Below are positions 54,404 to 64,000 of a stretch of 64,000 bases of DNA, piece after piece (positions within the stretch are counted from its first letter, which is position 1; each line of letters starts with the position of its first letter). The translations under genes were made by a program, and so were the position numbers. The DNA is from Polytrichum commune (Eukaryota; Streptophyta; Polytrichopsida; Polytrichales; Polytrichaceae): the NCBI GenBank assembly GCA_950295325.1, contig OX485807.1:33450440-33514439 (forward strand), written 5' to 3'. Below the pieces are notes generated by a model that saw only the letters and a list, made by a program, of their open reading frames with translations, ran no database searches and was not told where the DNA came from.

Positions 54404-56313
54404 GAGGCTCAATATAAGTATTGCATGTGCATTGGTAAGATGACTTAAACTTGCAAAACCTATCCAATTCAAAGTTCAGTGCAATTTGAGTGGGCTAAAG
54501 GTTATGAACCAAGGTTGTGTTGTCTTGAATGAGCCAGGGGGGGCTCAAATTCCAGGCTCTTGAGAAGGAGAAGATTAATTCAAGCAAATGACATGTTCTC
54601 ATTATTTTGGGGGGGATTCTTTTGTTTTGAAGGAGCATGGATTGTATGTGATGGGAGCTAATCAGGGTTGGAGGGGGAGCTTGCAATACAGTTGTGGGTT
54701 TAGAATTTGGATTGATTTATGTGAACCCTCTTGCATTACATTTCTTGGTGAATTTTCATGTCATCAATGCCAACACCATAGATTCTTCTGGTCAAAACAT
54801 TGTAGGGTATTGAGGGACCATGCATTCCCAACAATTTTGGGTAATTTGGATTTCGGCACGAGATTTAGGTGTGCCCGGCTTATGTTCATTTAATATTCCA
54901 AGGATTTTATGATTGTGGGTTTGGGTAATCTTGCAACCATTTATGCATCTTGTTTCGCGCTCCAATAATACGATTGCATATATTGCACTCGGCAACTATG
55001 GGGTTGATTAGGTCAAGATCCTAGTGATTCCAAGTCCAACCATGGCATGTACCTTACTATGATTCAAATCTCACCTTACTTCATCTTGTATTATGGTGTG
55101 CCCACGTTAAAATTTGTGCAAGCAGGCAGCTTGGTCAAGCCAAAGTTGTGGTCTTGGTGATAACTTTGTTTATTTATTTATAATTTTTGTGCTTTGTGGG
55201 TTTGTGCAAATCAAGCAGTAAGCTTAGTTGAAGTTGGTAGGATCGTTGAAAAACTTCGTATACTAGACGTTGATCTACACATGGTTGATGAAAACATCAC
55301 AAAAGTTGAACACTCATCACAAAATATTGTTCACTTGATACATAAAAGTGATCACATGGGTTAGTTGAATGTCATGTTGCAAGCAATGATGAGCATTGTG
55401 GTCAAAATGAAGAATGTAATGCATCAACAAACAAGAATGACATGAAATGCAAGATTCTACACATGATGGAAGCATGTGTTGGTGCTAAAGATCTATTGGA
55501 ATTTATCATACTAGGTGAAGGTTCATAAAGTTTCTTGTGCTAAGTTATTGCAAGAGAAGCGCATTTCTGACAAATTGTCTAGAATGTGCGTTGCTCATAT
55601 AATTGTCACCATAAAGTCTAATATCAAGAGGTTTATGTTGCATGGTTTATAGTGACCATTTACATGTTATATATGTAGAAGTATATTTTGTATTTGTACT
55701 TATTCTTGCCATTTAGTATGTATTGTTATGAAACTATGAGCAAGCAAATCCTAGAAAGTTTGAGCTTTGCGTATGTGTGCAAAATTTGGAGGTTATTTGT
55801 GTCCCATGTATGGAATCATCAATTTTGGCATTGCTCCATAAGGTCACACTCTTCACTAAATTCTCTATTATTACACATCCATGTTAACACTATAGACATG
55901 CTTATTATCATGTGCACTTTGGTTGCCACATGTGTGAGATTAGAGAGGTCAAAGTGTACAAAACTTTCTACAGATTCAGAGGATGTATGTAACTTATCCA
56001 TTGTGGACACAAAGAAGTATGATATATATTGTCCTAAACTTGTTTGGTACAAGAATCCTTTACATTTTAAGATACTTCATTGCATTTCTACCAACTTGCT
56101 TCCAGATCAACAAGTTTAAGGTTGAGGCATCTATAGCCAATAATATGATAGAGTTGCCATCCGGTTAGGAGGAGTAATACTTGGGGATTGTTTTTCTTAC
56201 AAAGGGAAATAGATTGTAAGGAGAATACAATCTATGTTATAAAAAAGTTCATGAACATGGAAATTGCTACAAATTTTCAAGCAATAAATTTTAGGGGAAC
56301 AAACCGTCGATCT
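54404..56313 (+). repeat. 2-kb dispersed repeat, inverted partner of 30841-32790
   Basis: Reverse-complementary paralogue of 30841-32790. The best preserved frame is 55688-56119 (VCKIWRLFVSHVWNHQFWHC, NSLLLHIHVNTIDMLIIMCT), shared with 31398-31135 on the other copy; I do not recognise it and it has few coding features. Confidence 0.8.
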
Positions 56314-56575
56314 ATAGGTTATGGGTGCCTCTACTCTATTGTGTACACTTTGATAAGAGAGGCTATGGCTTCACAACATGCATGTAAGGTCGAGGCATCC
56401 ATAGTCGCCTAGGCCCATTTAAACACTCACTAGGGTACCCGTAATGCCAACATGGATGAGATCTATATTTGGCGAACAAAGTTAAGGTTTCTATGGTGGC
56501 GGCTTATGATTGACGACCCTCATAAGAATTATGACAATTGTTGTAGCCAAGAATTAACATTTAGATGAGCCATTG
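56314..56575 (+). repeat. Direct partner of 30570-30840
   Basis: Same orientation as its partner although the neighbouring 2-kb unit is inverted. Contains GGCTTCACAACATGCATGTA and AACACTCACTAGGGTACCC. Confidence 0.8.
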
Positions 56576-56579
56576 TGGG

Positions 56580-57115
56580 TCAACTGATCACTTAAAAGAT
56601 TCTCCGCTAGATTTGGAGATGTATAAGACAGTACAATTTTTCCCCGTGTCGGGAGGACTTCAAATTTGTTCGGTAATTTTATTACTTACATTAAAATTAT
56701 TGTGGATTCTTCAAGCCAAAAGTTGGGATCTGCCTAAAAACCCCCATCGAGCGTGGCTCGGAGGCTAGGTTCGGGAGGGGGTGGCAGGGTTGGGATAAAA
56801 CACGCCCCCTATTTTTTTTAATTGGGTGGGGCCTTAGGACCCAAATTTAGTAAAAAAAAACAAAAAAAAAATCCCCAAGGGGCCAAAACGGGGAGGGCCA
56901 GGAAAATGAACCCCACTGAACCTGGCCTCCGAGCCACGCTCGATGGGGATATGTAGACCCACCCCAAAAGTTGGCCCGAATATATTGCCAATGTCTAGAG
57001 TATGCCATAACTGCTTATTTTAACCGCTCATTCCTTCTTAATTTGGCTCTCAAAACGAGGACATGTGTCATGGCACACTATTGGTTCCAACCTTATCGGG
57101 AATAGGCGGCGCCTC
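56580..57115 (-). repeat. 1.2-kb dispersed repeat, partial copy 3
   Basis: On the minus strand matches about 26740-27030 (ACACATGTCC, GGAATGAGCGGTTAAAATA, GTTCGGGCCAACTTTTGGCTT, TTATACATCTCCAA). Interrupted by a 237-bp MITE at 56727-56963. Confidence 0.7.
56727..56963. mobile_element. 237-bp MITE with inverted ends, 9-11-bp target duplication
   Basis: CCCCATCGAGCGTGGCTCGG with AGGC(T/C)AGGTTC at the left and its reverse complement at the right (56911-56951). Flanking CCAAAAGTTGG at 56716-56726 and 56964-56974. The uninterrupted paralogues at 26865 and 33428 have a single CCAACTT(T/C)TGG-like site. A 9-11-bp duplication suggests a small MULE-type MITE. Confidence 0.75.
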
Positions 57116-57119
57116 TACT

Positions 57120-57430
57120 ATAGGTATCCAAAGTTGTTGGCATAATGAAAGTCGGTGTTGGGCAAGTTCAAACACTTGACAAGGCCAGTCCCAACCGTGG
57201 GCCCTTCTTTATTTAACACAATATTGAGCGCATGAGATTCTTCTAGAATCCCTATGCAGCACGTTTTTTTTGAGTACAGAAAAGAAACCGATCCAGCTCT
57301 CCGACAGCATTTGTAAGGCATTGGGCTGGAATTAGGATACAAGATCTGATTTCGAGAATGTCGTTGTGAGCATGTCGGCGCCTACCTTCTTGATCGCGAG
57401 CGAATGATGCATTCTACATGGGTTTGGAGT
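57120..57430. other. Non-coding stretch
   Basis: Short segment before the hAT relic; nothing recognised. Confidence 0.4.
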
Positions 57431-57973
57431 TTTATACAAAAATCAGTACATTTCCGATCTTTTATAAAGACATTCGGATTTTTATTTTTTTGCTTGGAAG
57501 CTACCTAAATCCAATTTTTATTCTCGGTTAAAAACAGATATTTAACTTTACCATTCGGTAATTTTCCGACTTTCTGAATTTCATTTCGGTACGTTTCCGA
57601 AGATTTGTATTGTATGTCGGATTTGTTTTTTTTTAAATTGTAAAAAAAAATTGGTGTTATGCTTTTAAAGGGGTGAATTTGTGTTGATAGAAAATCCAAG
57701 TATCCTTGGAAGGATTTGAACCTTGTCAAGCCCCCACCAACTTGGGGCCAAGGATTTAGCCTTTAAAAAAAATATTAAAATATATATATATATCCAAAAA
57801 GGGTTCATACATTATTTAGAGGCTAGTTAGTACAACAATACATGCAACTTTTAAACATCCGTATCCTCATAATTAGAAAACATAGTTTAACTTACTGAAC
57901 AAGATGCATAACTTGCGAAAGACACATAACGTGAAGGATTAGCATATAAAAACCGGTATTTGATTCCGGTTTT

Positions 57974-58600
57974 TCACAAAGGAATTGCCTCTTCAATAAT
58001 ATTATCAAAGTTTTCATCTGGTCCCTCTAAAGCAATTCTAAGCATAGCTTCCAAATTTTTACTTCCAAGTATGTTTCTCACTCGTGTTTTTATTAAAATT
58101 TGGACACTAAACGCCCTTTCACAAGGGGATGTTGATACACATTGTACTCTAGCCAAATCAGCAAGGACAAGCAAATTAGGATATCAGGTTTGCAAAGAAT
58201 GATTCCATGTGATCATGCCCCATAAATCTCTACAAGTCTTATATCCCCATTCAATGGTGGCTTGCAATTTGAAAGCTAGAAATTCACACTTACAAGCCAT
58301 CACATCAACGAAGGAGGGAAATTTTTAACCTTCTTGGTAGCGATCATGCCCATAATGTGCTAGTAATTTTTTTAATTCAATCACCCCTAATTTTGGAGGT
58401 TTGTCTGCCTTGAAGGCATATTAGTAGGATTTAAGATTTTTAAACATGAAATAAGATCATTGTCTATAAATCTAGCATCCAAGCCTGCACAAATAGCCTC
58501 TGCAAATCCACGTTGGAATTTAAGTGCTTCCTCAAGGTCATCTTCTAGTCTAGACCTTCGAACTGGACCTCCGAAACAGATGTCCCCAACTAGATCGCAA
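57974..58600 (-). pseudogene. hAT transposase relic with C-terminal dimerisation domain
   Basis: Minus strand: RLEDDLEEALKFQRGFAEAI with ISCLKILNPTNMPS (58580-58400), a broken linker containing KLGVIELKKLL, then VQCVSTSPCERAFSVQILIK and TRVRNILGSKNLEAMLRIAL (58150-58010). S.PCERAFS....K.R..L...NL is the hAT dimerisation (Dimer_Tnp_hAT) block. The N-terminal BED zinc finger and catalytic core are not recognisable. Plant hAT transposases are about 650-800 residues; less than a third remains. Confidence 0.75.
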
Positions 58601-58795
58601 GTGGATCGCCGCAGGTGGATGCAGAAACAAACGATCGCCGCAAACATAGAAAAGTCGCACAAACAAACGTGGATCCCAGCAGATCGCAGGTGGAGCACAA
58701 ACAAACGATCGCCGCAAACAGAAGCGGAAGAGCAGTAGCGAAAAAGCACAGAGAGAAATCCCAGTAGAGGAGTGAGAGGAGTGAGAGGAGTGAGA
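58600..58795 (+). repeat. Short tandem repeats inside the hAT relic
   Basis: ACAAACGATCGCCGCAAACA occurs twice (about 58627 and 58700) with GATCGCAGGTGGA-type spacers, followed by GAGTGAGAG units at 58766-58795. Confidence 0.7.
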
Positions 58796-59404
58796 TACTT
58801 TGCACAAGGGACTCAAACTCCTTATACTCGTGAGAGAGGGTCCTTGGGTGCTTAGAGCCTCAAAACCCTAATCGGCCCAGTGAATGGAACCAACCCTAAA
58901 TTAATTAGCCTCCATGGTTCTTGACCTTATGAGTCATGACTCTAGTATTACCCTAGTAGAAATTTCCATCCTATCCCTAGCCCCTTCGACTACCTGCCTA
59001 AAATTTAAAAATTGGCTCGGTAAATATCCTAAAATATGATGCCTCAACCGGCTATATTGCTGATCTTTTCTCATTTGAACAGGTCAATTTCCGACCTTAA
59101 CAATTTTAAGTCGGTACCTCGTCCGAGTCTTTGTGAACTCATTCGGGAATCTCCAAAAAGAATCGGCTAGCTCGTAACTAAAGTTCGGTACTCCCCGTTC
59201 ATTGTGCGGCGGTGTAGATGTCAACCCTGATTAACAAACAATTGAAGTATTTCACGAATATTTCTGAAGAAGATCCAGGGTATACCAAAAATCACACCTT
59301 TAGAAGGAAGACAACAAATCAACTGAACAGATTACAAACACATCACGGTGCAGAGGGAAGCATCTATGGCGGACATTAAGTTCACCCATACGAACTATGG
59401 GGGG

Positions 59405-59770
59405 TGTCAGATCCGGGCGGGGCAGCCTCCAGGGAAATTTCTGAACCAGACCGAAAACTGCTGCCCGCCCCGTCCAATTTCAAAAAAAATATTGCCCTTG
59501 CATTCTTGAAGGCCGTTTGACTACAAATCCCATAGTGAGTGCACTTCGCCTTCAAGGTCTAAAGTCCAATATGTATGTGCACCTCCAATTAGTAAATAAG
59601 CAATTCATTGGGATTTCATTCCGGAAATGAAACCATCAATGAAGCACGTAATTAACTTGGAGGTCAAATAAAATAACACAATCCTCATTAACATTGAGGT
59701 TATAAATTTTATGACTTACCAATTGAAATTGTCTTTGTCATTCTAAAATGACACTTAAATTTAGTGTGCT
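59405..59770. repeat. Third arm of the MULE family, single
   Basis: Matches 39200-39530: AAAACTGCTGCCCGCC, AATTTC, GAGTGCACTTCGCCTTCAAG, ATTAGTAAATAAGCAATTCA, GTAATTAACTTGGAGGTCAA, ACCAATTGAAATTGTCTTTG and TCATTCTAAAATGA. No inverted partner in the window. Confidence 0.85.
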
Positions 59771-62230
59771 GATTTAGTATGTATATTTTGAAATATTTAA
59801 GTAACGCCGCCTACTTTCTGCCAGTGCTTGCCGGAATGAGGGACACGTCACTATGCAAAGGGAAGCTTCTATTCTGCCAGTGCTAGCGGGAATGAGGGTT
59901 TGAAGTAGTTTTGTCTGTGAGTAATCCCAGGACCTGGAGGATCTTCAGGCTTAAGTTATGTTTGTTGAAATAGGTAGACGTGTGAAGGTTGCACATGGCT
60001 CAAAACATCGGTAGGGCAGTGGTACATACTACGTAGTACGTATGTAGTGGTGGTTTTGGGTATACATATTTTAATCGGTTGTTTGTTGGGCATACATAGT
60101 TGTTCGCCTTGATATGTATTTTACCTTGGGGAGTTTGGTTTCAAGATTGGTCCGTCTTTATAGAGTATATATAAATGCATCTTTTCAACCTTGGGGGCGT
60201 CTACCATATACGTTTGGTACCTTACTTAATCCCTTACTGTGGCTCAAAGCTACTTAATTAGTTTGTAGGTATCAAGATATATAGGGTACACCCCCTCCTC
60301 CATGGTTGCTACCTGGTACATTCGTAGCTGAAGAAGTAATCCAAGATTAACTTATGTGGAGGCCACACACATTTGAAATCTCACGTTTTGAAACAAAGTT
60401 CTTCAAGCCAAATAAATTCTATAATAGGATGTTCCCCCAAGTTTAACTACATTTTGAACTTGCATTTAAAGATTTTTTCATGCGAAGGGAATAAGCTAAT
60501 GTGTAGAATCTCCATTCACCTTTGACACAAGAGATATTCCACACGGTTTCTTGCTTACTTTCTCACAAAATTTAAGAAACTTAATTTTTTGTTATTGGAT
60601 GAGAATCATTGTTTTAAATCCAAGCATATATCATGATAACGGCACGGTTTAATACATATGAAGGAGGAGGTTGTTATTAAATGTTATTGTTAGGGTATAG
60701 GTATCAGGGTTAATAATTGGGATATCTTCTAATAATCACCTCTTGGTTGACACTCGAACAAAGTCATTTGAGTCTGTCCAAAAAGTGGAACGTGATTTGA
60801 AATTGTGACAATTTGATGCTTGCAATATGAATTTTCTTATTGCCAACATAGAGTGGTTTCATTAAGATTATGATAATTGTGTGAGAAAAATATGTTTGCA
60901 AGTTTTTCAACAATTGGAGGATATATGTATATATGTATTTTTAAAATAGAATTGTGAAGAGATGAGCAACCCGATAAGAGAGGTGGATTAGCAATATTAA
61001 TAAATGAATGTCTTCTAAAATGGATATTAATTGATTGTCTAATTTAAGAATAATGAGCCTAAGCCACATCATACACACCTTCCCACCCACTTCGGCTCAG
61101 TAATTTTGGAAAATCAAAATCCAAGCTCATCATATGCACATGTTTTCCTTCAATTTTGAAATTAATAAAGAAGGGACAAAGAGGGTCTACCCGCCAACTT
61201 GCAACCCACCCTCGAAAAGAGAAGACCATCTAACACAACGGATGAGCTTACATGACGTTGAGAATCCCTAGCCGTTATTTAATTATTTGTTTTAATCGGA
61301 CACCTATATTTGATTTGTGTGCGATGAGGTGAGGATCAAAGAACAAACTTCATAAAGACATATGTTTAAAAGAGATTGCTTCACTTTTTTCTTATATAAA
61401 TAATCTACCCCGCACTCCGTAGCAAACACATTTGGGAGGACCTTTGTACTCATTAAGGAATAAACAAGCGTGCACCTCAAATAACCATAACTAAATTAGG
61501 GGAGGTCTGATTTTTGTTGATGCTTCATCATAGATTTGCCAATGCATCAAAAGGTTGTTGTGTAGATCTAATCGGTGGCAGTTGGGGAATGTGACAAATG
61601 AACCGAATAACACCCACATACCTTAGTGTTGAATCACCCATATTTGAAAGACTTGTGATCATAGACAATTGGTGCATTTCTACCTTACTTTGAGCTCAAA
61701 GAAAGCACTCAATTTTCCTATGATGCTCATAGATTTGCACGATGTTGTTCATTTTACAATTGGCACACAATTTAAGCTCACACATTAAACTTATTCATAA
61801 AGTATGGGGATCAATTGGCATCTATGTGCACATGCTTCTCTTTGCTCCTCTCACCACGGTGTACTCCTCAAATAGTATCAAACTTAAGGAAGAACTCAAA
61901 ATCTTCTCAAAGTATTTTTGCCCTCAAACAAGAGCAAAAGGGCTTCCCTACCTAGTTTTATTTTTGGTAATTGACACAAGTGTTGAAAGTGACAAATATG
62001 GGAGATTTCATCCAAAAACTTGATATGGTCCCCACTTTTGATGACTTTACAATCAACTCTAATATCTCTCGATTTCATTCTCCTATTTTAGAAGCTCCCA
62101 TTGAATGTGACTAGGTATTGTAATTCTTTGAAAATACTCCAAAGGCACATGGTAAATTGCACAAAAGATGAATTAAATTTTCAAGAATAAATAAAGACTT
62201 GTTTCCATTGATTTCTTGAACTTTGAATCA
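59771..62230. other. Non-coding stretch
   Basis: At the start TTCTGCCAGTGCT(T/A)GC(C/G)GGAATGAGGG is duplicated (59816 and 59873). The rest is AT-rich with no ORF of interest. Confidence 0.4.
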
Positions 62231-62236
62231 ATCTTA

Positions 62237-62837
62237 GGGCCACTTCACACACAAGGCTGAAGGCCCTTGACCATGGCAATGTAAGAGCTCTCATTGGTCG
62301 AAAAGGCGGAGACTGTCCAAGTTCACTTCACACTAGGAGGTGAAGGCCTAAAGGCCCAAATAAAAGTTCGTGGATGAAAAGTCTACATGGAGTCCTACAT
62401 GGCTAGTTGTGGATAAGGGTGCATGGTCTACCGGAATTTGCGTCAGGCCCACCTCCAAGAGGTGGGCTTGACGCAAATTCCGGGAGACCATGATTTTTTT
62501 AATATTTTTCCAGCAGGACAGATTTCAGGACAGACTGCATGGCAGATTCCAGGACAAATTCCAAGACAAATTCCAAGACAGACAAACACCACCAAGTAGT
62601 TATCTTAAATTGATATACTTGGAGACATATTATATTAAACCAAATCCTCCCCTCTTTTTCCGCCAACAAAATATGCAATGGTCCCGCAACATGGTTCATT
62701 CTCACTTCACACTATGCTTGAGGGCCAAAGACTACATAAAATGGCTTTCCCAACACCCATGGTACGGCCTTTGGATGAGAGTCAAGGGTCCTCACCATTA
62801 CAAGGTCACGGCTCTTGGCTCATGTGTGAAGTGGCCC
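62237..62837. mobile_element. Tourist-like (PIF/Harbinger) MITE, 601 bp, TTA target
   Basis: Ends GGGCCACTTCACACACAAGG (62237) and CATGTGTGAAGTGGCCC (ending 62837), each preceded or followed by TTA (62234-62236 and 62838-62840). The inner right part 62640-62837 is collinear with the right end of the Harbinger element at 14590-14776 (AATATGCAA(C/T)GGTCCC, CTCACTTCACACTATG, CCAACACCCATGGTA). It is therefore a deletion derivative of that family. Contains a 34-bp-arm hairpin and a short minisatellite of ACAAATTCCAAG (62552-62580). Confidence 0.9.
62422..62492. repeat. 34-bp-arm hairpin with 3-nt loop
   Basis: Arm 62422-62455 (CATGGTCTACCGGAATTTGC...) and its reverse complement 62459-62492 match at 32 of 34 positions around the loop CAA. 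It lies within the Tourist-like MITE. Confidence 0.9.
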
Positions 62838-62840
62838 TTA

Positions 62841-63227
62841 TATCATTGCAAGCACGAACAATGTCCATGGATTGTGCAATTTTTGTTCATATAAGGGGCA
62901 AGCTATTCGCCCTTAAAAGATGCCTAAGACTAGACTAGACAACTCTAAATAGATGATGCCAACCCTATGTTGGGCTGAAGAGTGGTTTGTTTTGACAGGT
63001 CCACCTTCATTTCATGTAACTGGTAACTTTACTTTTTTGCCTTTCAATATGATGGACAACATCAAAAACTACCTTTCAAATGATGGGCTAACACAATCTT
63101 AATCTTTCACACAAAATTATAATTAAACCATGCTCGTTAAAAAATAAATGTAGAGAAGTTTGAACTTCTTACAATATTTACTCCAGATTAAGATTTCTCA
63201 TATTTTCCATAACTCAAATGTTACCCT
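62841..63227. other. Non-coding stretch
   Basis: Nothing recognised. Confidence 0.4.
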
Positions 63228-63515
63228 CTAATCCATATTCTCCAACTTTATCCCGCATAATGATACTTGTATCAAAGCATCTAAAGTGTCTAACTTCAAT
63301 GAAGTTCTTAAGTAGCTCTTAATAGAAAGTTGTCTTGAAAACCGTCTTTCACAAATTGCAATACTTGAGGGAATGACAAGTATTTTTTGTTGCCAAAGTT
63401 TCATGAGATGTGGCCAATTGGCATACCACTCACTGATGCTCCTCAAAAATTGCAATGCCTCATACAATGATTCCTTTTCATAGTCATACCTCAAAGTTTC
63501 TACAAACTCAAGCAA
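63228..63515 (-). pseudogene. hAT transposase C-terminal fragment
   Basis: A 95-codon minus-strand frame contains WPHLMKLWQQKILVIPSSIA, ICERRFSRQLSIKSYLRTSL and LDTLDALIQVSL, the hAT dimerisation block (iPsS...CER.FS....iK...R..L...LD.L). It is a different hAT group from the relic at 58 kb. The upstream frame is lost into the (AG)n region, and the rest of the transposase is not visible. Confidence 0.75.
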
Positions 63516-63667
63516 CTAGGCTTGACTTGCGTGGCTTTTTAATCTCTATCAATCTCTCCAACCATTGCTCTGACATGATTATACAAACTTCTTCATCACT
63601 TGGATAATACTTTGGACTGAAAAGTTTTGTTGGGTCGAAAATAAGTAAATGAGGGTGAATTGAGAGC

Positions 63668-63671
<4 letters not shown>

Positions 63672-63751
<80 letters not shown>
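63672..63751 (+). repeat. (AG)40 microsatellite
   Basis: 80 bases of uninterrupted AG/GA dinucleotide; generates artefactual Ser/Leu frames on the minus strand. Confidence 0.95.
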
Positions 63752-63753
<2 letters not shown>

Positions 63754-64000
63754 CATTGAAGGGTTAAGCCCTGTGAGATGCAACAGTTGTGTGAGGAAGT
63801 CAAAAGGCCAAGTGTTAGTCCGTGAGTAAAATGATAGCCTATTGTTGAGCATGTGAGAGGCAATGAGGAAGAAGTAAATTGGTCTGTCGTGTGTGACTAT
63901 AGATACAATAATAAAATATAGTCTTATGATAATAAAATCTGTCAAATTAGTCCAATGAGAGAACCCCCGATCAACTGATGTGATGAGGAAAAGATTTTGA
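63752..64000. other. Non-coding end of window
   Basis: Nothing recognised. Confidence 0.4.

Larger units (their letters stand above)
57430..59229 (-). mobile_element. hAT transposon relic with subterminal TTCGG/TTTCCGA motifs
   Basis: The right end reads (reversed) CAGGGTTGACATCTACACCG, ending at 59229, a typical hAT terminus. TTCGGTA, TTTCCGA and GTCGGTA motifs cluster at both sides (57440-57620 and 59010-59200), like the subterminal transposase-binding motifs of Ac-type elements. A minus-strand transposase relic lies between. No matching left terminus or target duplication was found, so the left boundary is approximate. Confidence 0.55.

Noticed and set aside
58460-58738. 92-codon plus frame in the hAT relic
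   Set aside because: Antisense to the recognisable hAT transposase segment.
63508-63945. 145-codon minus frame with a long Ser/Leu run
   Set aside because: Created by the (AG)40 microsatellite.
1-64000. CRISPR array, prophage or bacterial operon
   Set aside because: No regular spacer-repeat array and no operon structure; introns and TE families show a plant nuclear sequence.

Overview
This is a nuclear window from a large, TE-rich land-plant genome. The plant signals are TTTAGGG-type telomere motifs, a canonical CACTA terminus, plant PIF/Harbinger, MULE and hAT elements, GT-AG introns and a plant-type VOC/glyoxalase gene. The low gene density, long diverged intergenic DNA and a LINE type unlike the usual angiosperm L1/RTE lineages make me lean to a fern, lycophyte or gymnosperm; that lineage call is inference. 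I see no organelle or bacterial genes, no CRISPR and no complete tRNA or rRNA gene.

Layout. 1-8.93 kb: the right part of a CACTA (En/Spm) transposon. It carries a seven-exon TNPA-like gene (Transposase_24-like and DUF8039-like regions), a captured cullin-3 C-terminal domain in a long intron, subterminal repeats and an intact 3' terminus at 8927. 8.93-14.78 kb: a decayed PIF/Harbinger element (Myb-like ORF on +, DDE transposase on -) split by a GC-rich insertion and by a 716-bp element with an 8-bp target duplication. 14.8-20.1 kb: copies of an LTR-like repeat with TATA boxes ('family R'), a 607-bp hAT-type MITE and a 1197-bp pogo/Tigger element with TA duplication. 20-38.2 kb: mostly diverged non-coding DNA, two ~1.2-kb duplicate segments, a B-box SINE candidate, one half of a 2-kb inverted pair, a possible HMA1 exon relic and two opposite-strand copies of an unrecognised ~147-residue protein.

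39.1-40.3 kb: a 1197-bp MULE-like element with ~512-bp inverted arms and a 10-bp target duplication, its empty site preserved in a nearby paralogue. 41-45.9 kb: C-rich and GC-rich non-coding DNA. 45.9-47.3 kb: the last two exons of a VOC/glyoxalase gene, the only clear host gene. 48.05-48.46 kb: a hAT-type MITE. 48.56-53.60 kb: a 5'-truncated, mutated LINE on the minus strand, bounded by a 13-bp target duplication, with RT, a Dam-like domain, RNase H with all catalytic residues, a zinc knuckle and a C-terminal PD-(D/E)XK-like nuclease. 54.4-57.1 kb: the partner of the 2-kb pair and a third copy of the duplicate segment, cut by a 237-bp MITE. 57.4-59.2 kb: a hAT relic. 59.4-64 kb: a MULE arm, a Tourist-like MITE derived from the Harbinger family at 9-14.8 kb, a hAT dimerisation-domain relic and a long (AG)n tract.

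The most interesting object is the LINE, whose domain set (RT, Dam-like, RNase H, restriction-like endonuclease) recalls the algal Dualen/RandI type. Second is the CACTA element with its captured CUL3 neddylation domain. Almost everything here is mobile DNA nested in other mobile DNA, and several insertions can be proven from target duplications plus empty-site paralogues within the same window.
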